Part shown: in pieces, positions 50,797 to 59,439 of the stretch | Layout of the letters: every line of letters starts with the position of its first letter | Position numbering within the stretch: position 1 is the stretch's first letter | NCBI RefSeq assembly: GCF_001613245.1 | Contig: NZ_BDBZ01000021.1 | Span: 101,804-165,803, forward strand | DNA length: 64,000 bases | Direction: 5' to 3' | Origin: Nocardia speluncae NBRC 108251 | GTDB taxonomy: Bacteria; Actinomycetota; Actinomycetes; Mycobacteriales; Mycobacteriaceae | The notes under the pieces: generated by a model | What the model saw: the letters and a program-made list of their open reading frames with translations, nothing else | Database searches by the model: none | What the model was told of the DNA's origin: nothing | Program-made: the position numbers and the translations under genes

Positions 50797-50819
50797 AACT
50801 ACGTACGATGTACGTAGTT
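50797..50819. promoter_or_regulatory. 23-bp perfect operator palindrome upstream of the VOC gene
   Basis: AACTACGTAC, 3 bp GAT, then the inverse arm. TACGAT (50804-50809) within it fits a -10 hexamer, so the binding protein would cover the promoter. The pattern is that of a TetR or AraC/GntR-type dimer site. No regulator gene lies next to it. Confidence 0.7.
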
Positions 50820-50845
50820 AAACCCGACCCGCTAGTGGAGGACCT

Positions 50846-51226
50846 GTGCGCACAACCGGAACCGCCATTTCACTCAACGTCGCCGACCCGGCCGCTTCGG
50901 CGGGTTTCGTCTCGGCGCATTTCGGATTCACCGAGCAGATGTCGGCCGACGGATTCGTCTCGCTGACCCATCCCGATGCCGGCCTGAACCTGATCTACCT
51001 GCGCACCGGGCTGTCCACGTTCAAACCCGCGCGTATCGCCGGGGCGGCGGGCGACGGTCTGCTCGTGGTGTTCGTGGTGGCCGATATCGACACCGAATAC
51101 GCGCGCCTGCAAGCCGCGGGCGCACCGATCGTCACGACCATCGAGACCGAGGAATGGGGTGAACGCTATTTCCAGACAACAGATCCGAACGGAATCGTCT
51201 ACCAGCTGGTGCAGTGGGTCGACTGA
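50846..51226 (+). CDS. VOC-family (glyoxalase/bleomycin-resistance-like) protein
   Basis: 126 residues, GTG start 27 bp after the operator. The paired beta-alpha-beta-beta-beta modules (ISLNVADPAASAGFVSAHFG, then VADIDTEYARLQAAG) and the end YFQTTDPNGIVYQLVQWVD are typical of VOC proteins, which bind a metal or chelate an antibiotic. The function is not specific; the strong operator suggests drug- or metabolite-inducible expression. Confidence 0.85.
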   Translation: MRTTGTAISLNVADPAASAGFVSAHFGFTEQMSADGFVSLTHPDAGLNLIYLRTGLSTFKPARIAGAAGDGLLVVFVVADIDTEYARLQAAGAPIVTTIETEEWGERYFQTTDPNGIVYQLVQWVD

Positions 51227-51386
51227 TCGCCGACCGGCCGGATATCCCGCAAAATCGGTCGGTGATTGCTGATTCACCCGAGCCGCAGCCCATCTGAATG
51301 GTACGAAAGGAGCAGGCGGGTGAATATCGACAGCGGGGGTCAGTGGTGGCACCGGGAGCAACGGCACGCAGCAGAGGTGGAACACG

Positions 51387-52253
51387 ATGCTGGTGAAGGT
51401 CGACGATCGGGCGGAGCTATCCGCCGCCGAACGGGAATTCGTGGAATGCCTGCGGCAACTGCCGTCGACCGGGCTGGCGATCGTCGACCTGAGAGTCGGG
51501 ACCCAGCGCGGCACCCGGCAGGTCGGTGCGGTGGTCTGGACTCCGCAGGGAATCCTCGTGGTGGAGGTGATCGGCTTCCGCAGCAAGCAGAGCGGAATGC
51601 TGACCGTATCCACCGAACGTCCCTGGCGGGTGGGTGATACTGCCGCGGACCTGGACCTGGAACTGGGAGCCGATCCGGTACGCCGCGTGGAGAGTGCGCT
51701 GCGCGAGGTGCAGCTCACGTTCGAACGTGCCTCCTACGACCCCGGCCACCTGTGTGGTGCCGTGGCGCTGATCCCGCAGCGCGGCGCGGTATTGCGCCCG
51801 GCGCGCGAGACGCTGCGGCCGGGTCTCGACGTGGTGGTGGGCAATACCGGAGAGCCCACTGAGCTGCGGATCTTCCTGGAGAACTTCGCTCCCGGCCCGC
51901 CGCGCTGGACGCTGGGCCGGGTGTGCGCGGCCACGCGGGCGCTCACGGGCTGGGCGCCGGACCGCGACGAATTGATCGCGGCGGGGTTCGAGGACAAATT
52001 GCCGGAGCCGCCGAAGAAGCCGCGCACGTGGCCGCTGCGGCGCCCGGACTCGCGGCGGGCCCACGATCTGATCGGCTGGGTGGTCCTGGGGGTGGCGGTA
52101 CTCGGCATGCTCACCGTGCTGGCCGCCATCGCCGGGTCACTGATCACCGACGGTCCTGCCGCCGAACCCGCGGCGCCCAGTAGTAGTGCCGACCCGACCG
52201 TGCCGCCGCCGACCGGTTCAGCGGAGTGCTGGCCGTTGCAAACGGATTGCTGA
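51387..52253 (+). CDS. NERD-domain-like membrane-associated protein
   Basis: 288 residues from ATG 51387. The N-terminal region (about 1-160) has the strand pattern and acidic residues of nuclease-related (NERD) domains (GAVVWTPQGILVVEVIGFRS). Near 230-250 a membrane helix (LIGWVVLGVAVLGMLTVLAA) is followed by a Ser/Pro-rich outer tail with two cysteines at the end (CWPLQTDC). The NERD call rests on pattern, so nuclease activity is not certain. Confidence 0.6.
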   Translation: MLVKVDDRAELSAAEREFVECLRQLPSTGLAIVDLRVGTQRGTRQVGAVVWTPQGILVVEVIGFRSKQSGMLTVSTERPWRVGDTAADLDLELGADPVRRVESALREVQLTFERASYDPGHLCGAVALIPQRGAVLRPARETLRPGLDVVVGNTGEPTELRIFLENFAPGPPRWTLGRVCAATRALTGWAPDRDELIAAGFEDKLPEPPKKPRTWPLRRPDSRRAHDLIGWVVLGVAVLGMLTVLAAIAGSLITDGPAAEPAAPSSSADPTVPPPTGSAECWPLQTDC

Positions 52254-52409
52254 GCAGGTGGGAGTGCTCGGTCCGGGGTAGCCGCCGCATGGCGCGGCTA
52301 CGGTTGCGTAGCGTCGTGCGGTCCGGCAGGCTGCGGTTTGTACGATGTCCAAACGCCTGTAACCGAGCGGTCCGCCCGGCCGCCAGGGAATCGACCAGGA
52401 GGACGACCG

Positions 52410-54236
52410 GTGGGCCACTACCAGGCAAATCTGCGCGATATCGAATTCAACCTGTTCGAAGTATTCGAACTCGGAAAAATTCTCGATGCCGGCGCGTACG
52501 GCGATCTCGATTCCGAAACCGCCCGCGAGATACTGGCCGAGGTGAAACGGCTGGCCGAGGGGCCGGTCGCGGAATCGTTTGCCGCCGCAGATCGGGAGCC
52601 GGTGGAATTCCGGCCGGAAACCCATTCGATCGACGTCGGTGAACCGCTGACCAAGACGATCATGGCGATCCGGGAGGCCGGCTGGAACCGGCTGGGTAAA
52701 CCCGAGGAAATGGGCGGGATGCCCGCGCCCGCCGCATTGAACTGGGCGGTCAGTGAGATGATCACCTGCGCAAATCCCGCCGCGATCTTCTTCGATATGG
52801 GTGCCGTCATGGCCCAGGTGCTGTACGGGATCGGAAACGATCAGCAGAAGCATTGGGCAGCAGCCGGTTTCGAGCGGCATTGGCAGGGCACGATGGTGCT
52901 CACCGAGCCCGACGCGGGCTCCGATGTCGGTGCGGGCCGGGCCAAGGCTGTCGAACAGGCCGACGGCACCTGGCATATCGATGGCGTGAAACGGTTCATC
53001 TCCGGCGCCGATGTGGGTGAGACCGCGGAGAACGTCTTCCATCTCGTGCTGGCCCGGCCTGTCGGTGCAGGCCCCGGCACCAAGGGCCTGTCGCTGTTCT
53101 ATGTGCCGAAGTACCTGTTCGATCCGCAGACTCTGGAGCTGGGCGAGCGCAACGGTGTCTACGTCACCAACGTGGAACACAAGATGGGGCTCAAATCCTC
53201 GCCGACCTGTGAACTCACCTTCGGTGGTGAAAGGCCGGCCGTCGGCTGGCTGGTCGGCGACACCCACAACGGGATCGCTCAGATGTTCAAGGTGATCGAG
53301 AACGCGCGCATGATGGTGGGTGTCAAGTCGAGCGGTACCCTCTCGACCGGGTATCTGAACGCGCTGGAGTATGCCAAACAGCGTGTCCAGGGTGCGGATC
53401 TGACCCAGATGTCGGATAAGGCGGCGCCGCGGGTCGCCATCACCCATCACCCGGATGTGCGGCGTAGCCTGGCCACCCAGAAGGCGTACGCGGAAGGTCT
53501 GCGTGCGGTGTATCTCTACACTGCTGTCCACCAGGACGCTGATGTCGCGGAACTGGTTTCGGGTGTCGACGCCGATACCGCGCACCGGGTGGACGATTTC
53601 CTGCTGCCGATTGTGAAGGGCGTGGGTTCCGAGCGGGCCTACCAATACCTCACCGAATCGCTGCAGACCCTGGGCGGATCCGGGTATCTGCAGGACTATC
53701 CGATCGAGCAGTACATCCGCGACGCCAAGATCGATTCCCTGTACGAGGGCACTACCGCCATCCAGGCGCAGGATTTCTTCTTCCGCAAGATGATCCGGGA
53801 CAAGGGGGTCGCGGCGGGGCATATCTTCACCAAGATCAACGAATTCCTGGACGCGCCCGGTGAGCGGCTCACCGCCGAGCGTGAACTCTTGCGCACCGCG
53901 CTGGGCGATGTGCAGGGGATGGCCGCGGCGCTGAGCGGGTACGCGATGGCGGCCCGGACCGACCCTGCGGAGCTGTACAAGGTAGGTCTGGGCTCGGTGC
54001 GCTTCCTGCTGGCGGTGGGCGATCTGCTGATCGGCTGGCTGCTGCTGTGGCAGGCAGAGGTGGCCGTGGGGGCGCTGGCCGGCGCTGCGGAGGAGCGCGA
54101 TCGGCCGTTCTATACGGGCAAGGTGGGGGTGGCGAGCTTCTTCGCGAAGAATGTGCTGCCCACGCTGACCTCGACCAGGACAGTTGTCGAGAACCTCGAT
54201 ACCGACATCATGGCCCTCCCTGAGGATGCTTTCTGA
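52410..54236 (+). CDS. fadE5: acyl-CoA dehydrogenase, FadE5-type
   Basis: 608 residues from GTG 52410, with AGGAGG upstream. It closely follows M. tuberculosis FadE5 (about 611 residues) along its whole length: VRDxEFNLFEVF-like opening, MVLTEPDAGSDVGAGR, SLQTLGGSG and DAKIDSLYEGTTAIQAQDFF. The flavin- and substrate-binding regions and the glutamate in YEGTT are intact. It oxidises acyl-CoAs, with a broad chain-length range reported for the family, in beta-oxidation. Confidence 0.93.
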   Translation: MGHYQANLRDIEFNLFEVFELGKILDAGAYGDLDSETAREILAEVKRLAEGPVAESFAAADREPVEFRPETHSIDVGEPLTKTIMAIREAGWNRLGKPEEMGGMPAPAALNWAVSEMITCANPAAIFFDMGAVMAQVLYGIGNDQQKHWAAAGFERHWQGTMVLTEPDAGSDVGAGRAKAVEQADGTWHIDGVKRFISGADVGETAENVFHLVLARPVGAGPGTKGLSLFYVPKYLFDPQTLELGERNGVYVTNVEHKMGLKSSPTCELTFGGERPAVGWLVGDTHNGIAQMFKVIENARMMVGVKSSGTLSTGYLNALEYAKQRVQGADLTQMSDKAAPRVAITHHPDVRRSLATQKAYAEGLRAVYLYTAVHQDADVAELVSGVDADTAHRVDDFLLPIVKGVGSERAYQYLTESLQTLGGSGYLQDYPIEQYIRDAKIDSLYEGTTAIQAQDFFFRKMIRDKGVAAGHIFTKINEFLDAPGERLTAERELLRTALGDVQGMAAALSGYAMAARTDPAELYKVGLGSVRFLLAVGDLLIGWLLLWQAEVAVGALAGAAEERDRPFYTGKVGVASFFAKNVLPTLTSTRTVVENLDTDIMALPEDAF

Positions 54237-54278
54237 CCTGCGGAGAAGGCCTCGGCCGGCGCATCGCCCGGACAGGTA

Positions 54279-54296
54279 ACTTATGTTTGCATAAGT
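54279..54296. promoter_or_regulatory. palindrome ACTTATG-N4-CATAAGT upstream of the MFS gene
   Basis: Perfect 7-bp arms with spacer TTTG. It lies 26 bp before the MFS start and just before the ribosome site GGAGGAGG. It looks like a MarR/TetR-type operator for the efflux gene. Confidence 0.6.
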
Positions 54297-54321
54297 AAGT
54301 ATCTGGAGGAGGTGCGCCGAT

Positions 54322-55545
54322 ATGCCGATCACCGCTCGCCCCGGAGTGTCCGGTCTACTGCTGGTGGTGCTGGCGTTGTTGTCGGCCGCGGCGCCGTTCG
54401 CCGTCGATATGTACCTGCCGGCCTTCACCGACCTGGCCGACGATTTGGATACCAGCGCCGCCAGTGTGCAACTGACGTTGACCACGTTCCTGATCGGGCT
54501 CGCCGTCGGACAGCTGTTCATCGGGCCGCTGTCGGATCGGTACGGCAGGCGCAAGCCGCTGATCCTGGCGACAGCGATCACCGTCGTCGTGACAGTGGTC
54601 TGCGCGCTGGCGCCGACCATCTGGCTGCTGATCGCAATGCGGTTCGTCCAGGGCCTGTCGGCCTCCGCAGGCCTGGTGATCGGCCGCGCAGTGGGTGCCG
54701 ACCGGACCGAGGGCGCAGCCACCGCCAAATTGTTCACTCTTTTCTCGGCGATCGGGGGTATTGCGCCCGTGCTGGCACCACTGCTCGGCGGGGCGCTGGT
54801 GTCCTTCGGCTGGCAGGCCGAGTTCTGGGCCCTGAGCGTGATCTTCGCGTTGATGTTCCTGGGCGCCCTGCTGGTGGTCCCGGAATCGCTGCGACCGGAG
54901 AACCGGCAGACCGCCGGATTCACCGGGACGCTGCGGACGCTCGGCCGCCTGACGGCCGACCGCGGCTACCTCGGCTATATCTTCGCGTTCGGGTTCGGGT
55001 TCGCCGCGCTGATGTCCTATATTTCGGCTTCACCGTTCGTGGTCGAGAACGTACTCGGTATGTCGAACCGGGCGTACACGCTCATCTTCGCGATCAACGC
55101 GGCCGGTATGGTCATCGTCGGTACGGTGAGCTCCCGGTTGCTCGGGAAATTCGGTCCGGAGCCGATCCTGCGAACCGGTCAGGCGGTGACCCTGGCCGGC
55201 GGGCTGGCGTTGCTGCCGTTACTGGCCGCCGGCGCGCCCGCCATAGCGGTCTTGCCGGTGCTGTTCCTGACGGTGATCTCGGCCCCGATGGTCATGGGCA
55301 CTGCCAGCGCGCTGGCGATCGGCCGCGCCCGGTATGCCGTCGGCAGTGCCTCTGCCCTGATGGGCGCGCTGCAGTTCGGTCTCGGCGCGCTGGTCTCGCC
55401 CCTCGTCGGACTCGGTGGGCCGGGCACCGGAATCCCGATGGCAGTGTCGATCGTGGTCGCCGTCGTACTGGGTGTGCTCGCCCGGCTGGTGGCGCGTACC
55501 GCCCAACCGGTTCCCGAGCCCGGACGGCAGCTCGCCGATGCCTGA
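54322..55545 (+). CDS. MFS transporter, Bcr/CflA-type drug efflux pump
   Basis: 407 residues, 12 hydrophobic segments. The MFS signature between helices 2 and 3 is GPLSDRYGRRKPLIL; VDMYLPAFTDLADDL in helix 1 is typical of Bcr/CflA drug transporters. ATG 54322 has GGAGG about 9 nt upstream. It would export small molecules by proton antiport. A palindromic operator at the promoter suggests induction by substrate. Confidence 0.9.
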   Translation: MPITARPGVSGLLLVVLALLSAAAPFAVDMYLPAFTDLADDLDTSAASVQLTLTTFLIGLAVGQLFIGPLSDRYGRRKPLILATAITVVVTVVCALAPTIWLLIAMRFVQGLSASAGLVIGRAVGADRTEGAATAKLFTLFSAIGGIAPVLAPLLGGALVSFGWQAEFWALSVIFALMFLGALLVVPESLRPENRQTAGFTGTLRTLGRLTADRGYLGYIFAFGFGFAALMSYISASPFVVENVLGMSNRAYTLIFAINAAGMVIVGTVSSRLLGKFGPEPILRTGQAVTLAGGLALLPLLAAGAPAIAVLPVLFLTVISAPMVMGTASALAIGRARYAVGSASALMGALQFGLGALVSPLVGLGGPGTGIPMAVSIVVAVVLGVLARLVARTAQPVPEPGRQLADA

Positions 55546-55676
55546 CCGCACGTGTACGTTCCCCGCCGGTGGGATGCCGTTACGACTGCCGCTGCGAACG
55601 CTGTACCAGCCGATATCCGGGCACTTCGGCAGCGGCGCCGTACCGGTTTCCGGTGCACCGCCATCCGGCGTGCACA

Positions 55677-56891
55677 ATGCCTGATGTGACAGTTGAGCTG
55701 CTGATCCTGCTTGTCGTCATTGTCACCGCGCTGGCTTTCGACTTCACCAATGGATTCCACGACACCGCCAATGCGATGGCGACATCCATTGCCACCGGGG
55801 CACTGCGCCCCAAGATCGCCGTGGCCCTGTCCGCGGTTCTCAACCTGGTGGGTGCGTTCCTGTCGGTGGCTGTGGCGGCGACGGTGGCCGAGGGGATCGT
55901 CCGGCTCGACGCGGTCTCCGGGCACGAGCTGCTCATCATCGTGTATGCCGGTTTGGTGGGCGGAATCCTGTGGAACCTGCTCACCTGGCTGTTCGGCCTG
56001 CCCTCCAGTTCGTCGCACGCGTTGTTCGGCGGTTTGATCGGGGCCACCCTGGCGTCGCTGGGCTGGAGCGGGGTGGTCTGGAACGGCGCGGGCGGCGGCG
56101 TGCTCTACAAGATCATCCTGCCCGCCCTGCTCTCGCCGGTCATCGCGGGAATGGTGTCGGCCCTCGGGACCTGGTCGGTGTACCGGATCACCCGCGGCGC
56201 CGACCCCGGCAAGGTGACCACCGGTTTCCGCTGGGGACAGATCGGCTCGGCGTCACTGGTCTCGCTGGCACACGGCACCAACGACGCGCAGAAAACCATG
56301 GGCGTGATCTTCCTGGCGTTGGTCGCGCACGGTACGGTCACCGCCGATACGCAAATCCCGATCTGGGTGATAGCCGCCTGCGCGTTCGCCATCGCCGCCG
56401 GCACCTACCTCGGCGGCTGGCGGATCATCCGCACCCTGGGCAAAGGCCTGGTGGAGATCGAATCACCGCAGGGATTCTCGGCCGAATCGGCATCGGCGGC
56501 GATCATCCTGACTTCCGCGAATTTCGGGCTGCCGCTGTCGACCACCCAGACCACCACCGGCGCGATCCTGGGCACCGGGCTGGGCCGCGGCGCCGAGGTG
56601 CGCTGGGCAGTGATGGGCCGGATGGCGGTGGCCTGGCTGCTCACCCTGCCGGCCGCCGGGATCGTGGGCGCGGTGTGCTGGTCGCTGGCGCATTACATCG
56701 GCGGGCTCGCCGGGGTCCTGGTCGTATTCGCGCTGCTGGCGGGGCTGGCCGGCCTGATGTATCGGCGTTCGCTGCGCGACCAGGTCTCCAGCCACAACGT
56801 CAACGATCCCGCGCCGCCCTCGCCCGGTGCGACACCCGCGCCGTCCGAACCGCGAGCCGCGTACCGGACTCCTGCCGGAGAGGAGGCATGA
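55677..56891 (+). CDS. pitA: inorganic phosphate transporter, PiT family
   Basis: 404 residues from ATG 55677; the much longer frame upstream is ignored because it overlaps the MFS gene. Both PiT signatures are present: DFTNGFHDTANAMATSIATG (about 22-41) and SLAHGTNDAQKTMG (about 200-213). Ten to eleven membrane segments. It imports phosphate with protons or metal-phosphate complexes. First gene of a four-gene operon. Confidence 0.93.
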   Translation: MPDVTVELLILLVVIVTALAFDFTNGFHDTANAMATSIATGALRPKIAVALSAVLNLVGAFLSVAVAATVAEGIVRLDAVSGHELLIIVYAGLVGGILWNLLTWLFGLPSSSSHALFGGLIGATLASLGWSGVVWNGAGGGVLYKIILPALLSPVIAGMVSALGTWSVYRITRGADPGKVTTGFRWGQIGSASLVSLAHGTNDAQKTMGVIFLALVAHGTVTADTQIPIWVIAACAFAIAAGTYLGGWRIIRTLGKGLVEIESPQGFSAESASAAIILTSANFGLPLSTTQTTTGAILGTGLGRGAEVRWAVMGRMAVAWLLTLPAAGIVGAVCWSLAHYIGGLAGVLVVFALLAGLAGLMYRRSLRDQVSSHNVNDPAPPSPGATPAPSEPRAAYRTPAGEEA

Positions 56892-56892
56892 G

Positions 56893-57174
56893 ATGTCCAC
56901 TCTGCTGACCCACCTGCGGGCACTGCTGGACGTTACGCTGGCAGCGCTCGCCCTGGGTGCCGCCGTACCCATGTTGTTCGCGCTGGGGGTGCGCTGGTGG
57001 TCGGGCGCCGAGGTGACCGATCCCGACGGTACTGTCCGGCGTAACCCGGTCGCGGTGGCCGCGGCGTGTTTCTGCCTGCTGATCGTGGTGACCGTGGTCG
57101 TCGCCGGGGTGCTGTTCGTCGCGAAGGGTTTCCTCTCCGACCGGCTCGGTATCCACCTGTTCGGGGAGTCCTGA
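56893..57174 (+). CDS. small two-helix membrane protein (Rv0544c-like)
   Basis: 93 residues, ATG 56893 with AGGAGG at 56881-56886. Two membrane helices (LAALALGAAVPMLFALGVRW and VAAACFCLLIVVTVVVAGVL) flank a charged loop (SGAEVTDPDGTVRRNP). It lies directly behind pitA and 1 nt before the first DUF3349 gene; M. tuberculosis has the same arrangement (Rv0545c-Rv0543c). It may be a PitA partner. Confidence 0.85.
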   Translation: MSTLLTHLRALLDVTLAALALGAAVPMLFALGVRWWSGAEVTDPDGTVRRNPVAVAAACFCLLIVVTVVVAGVLFVAKGFLSDRLGIHLFGES

Positions 57175-57515
57175 TGGCCACGGACGAGGTGCAGCCGCCG
57201 CGGCAGGGCCTGCTGTCGCGGATCGTGGGATGGTTGCGGGCAGGATACCCGCAGGGTGTGCCGCAGAACGACTATGTCGCGCTGTTCGCGGTACTGCATC
57301 GAGACCTCACCGAATACGAGGTCCTTCTGGTGGCCGAGGAGGTTCTGCGTGACAGGGTGGAACGGCAGGAGATCACCCACGCCGATATCGAGGCGGCCGT
57401 GAAACTGGTGGCCAAGGAACAGGCCGGTCACGAGGATATCGCGCGGGTGGCCTCGCATCTGGCCGCCGGCGGGTGGCCGCTTGCCGCACCGGTACCGGGG
57501 GATCGGCAGCCATGA
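57174..57515 (+). CDS. DUF3349 protein, copy 1
   Basis: 113 residues from ATG 57174 (TGATG overlap with the previous stop). The DUF3349 core is IVGWLRAGYPQGVPQNDYVA, then DLTEYEVLLVAEEVL. Mostly helical. The same fold follows in the next gene, so this is a tandem duplication. The function is unknown; the pitA operon context suggests phosphate-related work. Confidence 0.87.
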   Translation: MATDEVQPPRQGLLSRIVGWLRAGYPQGVPQNDYVALFAVLHRDLTEYEVLLVAEEVLRDRVERQEITHADIEAAVKLVAKEQAGHEDIARVASHLAAGGWPLAAPVPGDRQP

Positions 57516-57793
57516 TGCCCCGGATGCTGCACGCTGTGATCGATTGGTTGCGGCGCGGGTATCCCGACGGGGTGCCGGAGGCGGACTACATTCCGCTGGT
57601 CGCGCTGCTGCGGCGGCGGCTCACCGGCGAGGAGGTCGAGCAGATCGCGGCCGAGGTATTGAATTCCCCCGCCCATCGGCTGGACCGTACCGATATCCGC
57701 GTGATGATCACCAAGGTCACCGACGAGATGCCGTCCGATACCGATGTGCAGCGCGTCCTGTCCCGCCTGGATCCGCCCGGCTGGCCGGAATGA
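57512..57793 (+). CDS. DUF3349 protein, copy 2
   Basis: 93 residues from ATG 57512, overlapping copy 1 by 4 nt (ATGA). DUF3349 core: VIDWLRRGYPDGVPEADYIP, then LTGEEVEQIAAEVLNSPAHR. Clearly a paralogue of copy 1 with similar GYPxGVP and xxDY positions. Confidence 0.87.
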   Translation: MMPRMLHAVIDWLRRGYPDGVPEADYIPLVALLRRRLTGEEVEQIAAEVLNSPAHRLDRTDIRVMITKVTDEMPSDTDVQRVLSRLDPPGWPE

Positions 57794-57867
57794 AACCCGG
57801 CGCCGGCGACCCCGCCGAGTTGCTAACCCTGCTATCGCAGCTTGCGAACATCTCCTAAGCTGGACAT

Positions 57868-59274
57868 ATGGCCAAGACTTACGTCGGCGCCCGGCTCCGG
57901 CAATTGCGCACCGAACGCGGGCTCAGTCAGGTGGCGCTGGCCCAGCAACTGGAGATATCGGCGAGCTATCTGAACCAGATCGAGCACGATGTCCGTCCGC
58001 TCACCGTGCCGGTACTGCTGCGCATCAGCGAGGTATTCGGCGTCGAGGCGACCTTCTTCTCCCCACAGGACGACACCCGGCTCATCGCCGAACTGCAGGA
58101 AGTCGTGATGGACCAGGAACTCGGTATCGAAGCCGGCGCCCGGGAAATCGCGGAAATGGTCTCCGCCCATCCGAGCATGGCCCGCGCCCTGGTCAATATG
58201 CACAACCGCTACCGCAACACCAGTGCCCAACTCGCCGCGGCCACCGAGGACCGGTTCGCCGACGGCTCGGGCAGCGCCACGATCAGCAAACCACACGAGG
58301 AAGTACGCGACTACTTCTACCAGCGGCAGAACTATATTCATCAGCTCGATACCGCCGCCGAGGAACTGGCCAACCGGATCCGCTTCCACGGCGGGGATGC
58401 CCACAGCGAAATCCCCAAGGTGCTGCGCAGTCACGGCGTGCGGATCATGGAACGGATCGACCTCGGCGAAGGTGTGCTACACCGATACAACACGGAAAAC
58501 CAGGTCCTCGAAATCGCCCCGCACCTCTCGGGCGGGCAGCGCCTGTTCAAACTCGCCGCGGAGCTGTCCTATTTCGAATGCGGCTCGCTACTGGAAAAAC
58601 TCGTGGACGAAGGGAACTTCTCGGGTCCCGACGCCCGCCGACTGGCACTGCTGGGTCTGGCGAGCTACTTCGCGGCCGCGACGGTACTGCCCTACACCTA
58701 CTTCCACGAGGTCGCCGAGGACTTCCGCTACGACATCGAACGGCTCTCGGCGTTCTTCGCCCAGAGCTACGAAACGATCTGCCACCGGCTGTCCACCCTG
58801 CAGCGACCGGAACTACGCGGTGTGCCGTTCTCGTTCGTCCGTGTGGACCGCGCCGGCAACATGTCGAAACGGCAGTCCGCCACCGGATTCCACTTCTCCT
58901 CCAGCGGCGGCACCTGCCCCCTGTGGAACGTGTACGAGGCCTTCACCTACCCCGGCAAGATCATGACCCAGATCGCCCAGATGCCCGACGGCCGCAAATA
59001 CCTGTGGGTGGCCCGCACCGTCGAACGCCGCGCCACTCGCTACGGACAACCGAGCAAAACCTTTGCCATCGGCCTGGGCTGCGAAATCCGCCACGCCGCG
59101 CGGGTCGTGTACGCGGACGGAATCGACACGCGCGAGGTCAACGCCACCCCGATCGGCGCGGGCTGCCGGGTATGCGACCGCACCAACTGCCCACAACGCG
59201 CCTTCCCGCCGCTGGGCAAAACCCTCGATATCAGCGAACACCGCAGCTCGGTATCGCCTTATGTCCTGAAATAG
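57868..59274 (+). CDS. ramB: RamB/ScfR-type short-chain acyl-responsive regulator
   Basis: 468 residues. The N-terminal XRE helix-turn-helix (RLRQLRTERGLSQVALAQQL, then LEISASYLNQIE) is followed by a peptidase-like DUF955 region and a C-terminal domain with the cysteine cluster CRVCDRTNC near residue 430. RamB represses or tunes glyoxylate-cycle and acetate genes in Corynebacterium and Mycobacterium, and aceA lies 3 kb downstream. It matches M. tuberculosis Rv0465c. Confidence 0.9.
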   Translation: MAKTYVGARLRQLRTERGLSQVALAQQLEISASYLNQIEHDVRPLTVPVLLRISEVFGVEATFFSPQDDTRLIAELQEVVMDQELGIEAGAREIAEMVSAHPSMARALVNMHNRYRNTSAQLAAATEDRFADGSGSATISKPHEEVRDYFYQRQNYIHQLDTAAEELANRIRFHGGDAHSEIPKVLRSHGVRIMERIDLGEGVLHRYNTENQVLEIAPHLSGGQRLFKLAAELSYFECGSLLEKLVDEGNFSGPDARRLALLGLASYFAAATVLPYTYFHEVAEDFRYDIERLSAFFAQSYETICHRLSTLQRPELRGVPFSFVRVDRAGNMSKRQSATGFHFSSSGGTCPLWNVYEAFTYPGKIMTQIAQMPDGRKYLWVARTVERRATRYGQPSKTFAIGLGCEIRHAARVVYADGIDTREVNATPIGAGCRVCDRTNCPQRAFPPLGKTLDISEHRSSVSPYVLK

Positions 59275-59314
59275 CTGTGTTTATTTGCGCCGCCCTTCGG
59301 CGGCGCGGGGTTCG
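59275..59314 (+). repeat. short extragenic palindrome, copy 3
   Basis: CTGTGTTTATTTGCGCCGCC, CTT, then CGGCGGCGC and GGGGTTCG: the same element as at 20303-20341, just after the ramB stop. The palindrome may also serve as the ramB terminator. Confidence 0.6.
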
Positions 59315-59439
59315 GCGCTGCTGGTTGTGACGGGTTTGGGGCCGGAACCGTGGGGGCGCTGAATTCGGCGAACTCCAGACGCGTTTGTTCCCTTGTGGTC
59401 CGCGTTCGGTGGAGTGCCGAGCGGTGGGCCGGTGGACGT

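Noticed and set aside
52218..54923. 901-codon minus-strand frame opposite fadE5
   Set aside because: It lies fully antisense to a FadE5 homologue with intact signatures; no family features and no proper ribosome site.
54312..56891. 859-codon frame including pitA
   Set aside because: The first half overlaps the MFS gene in another frame. Only the part from 55677 has the PiT signatures.
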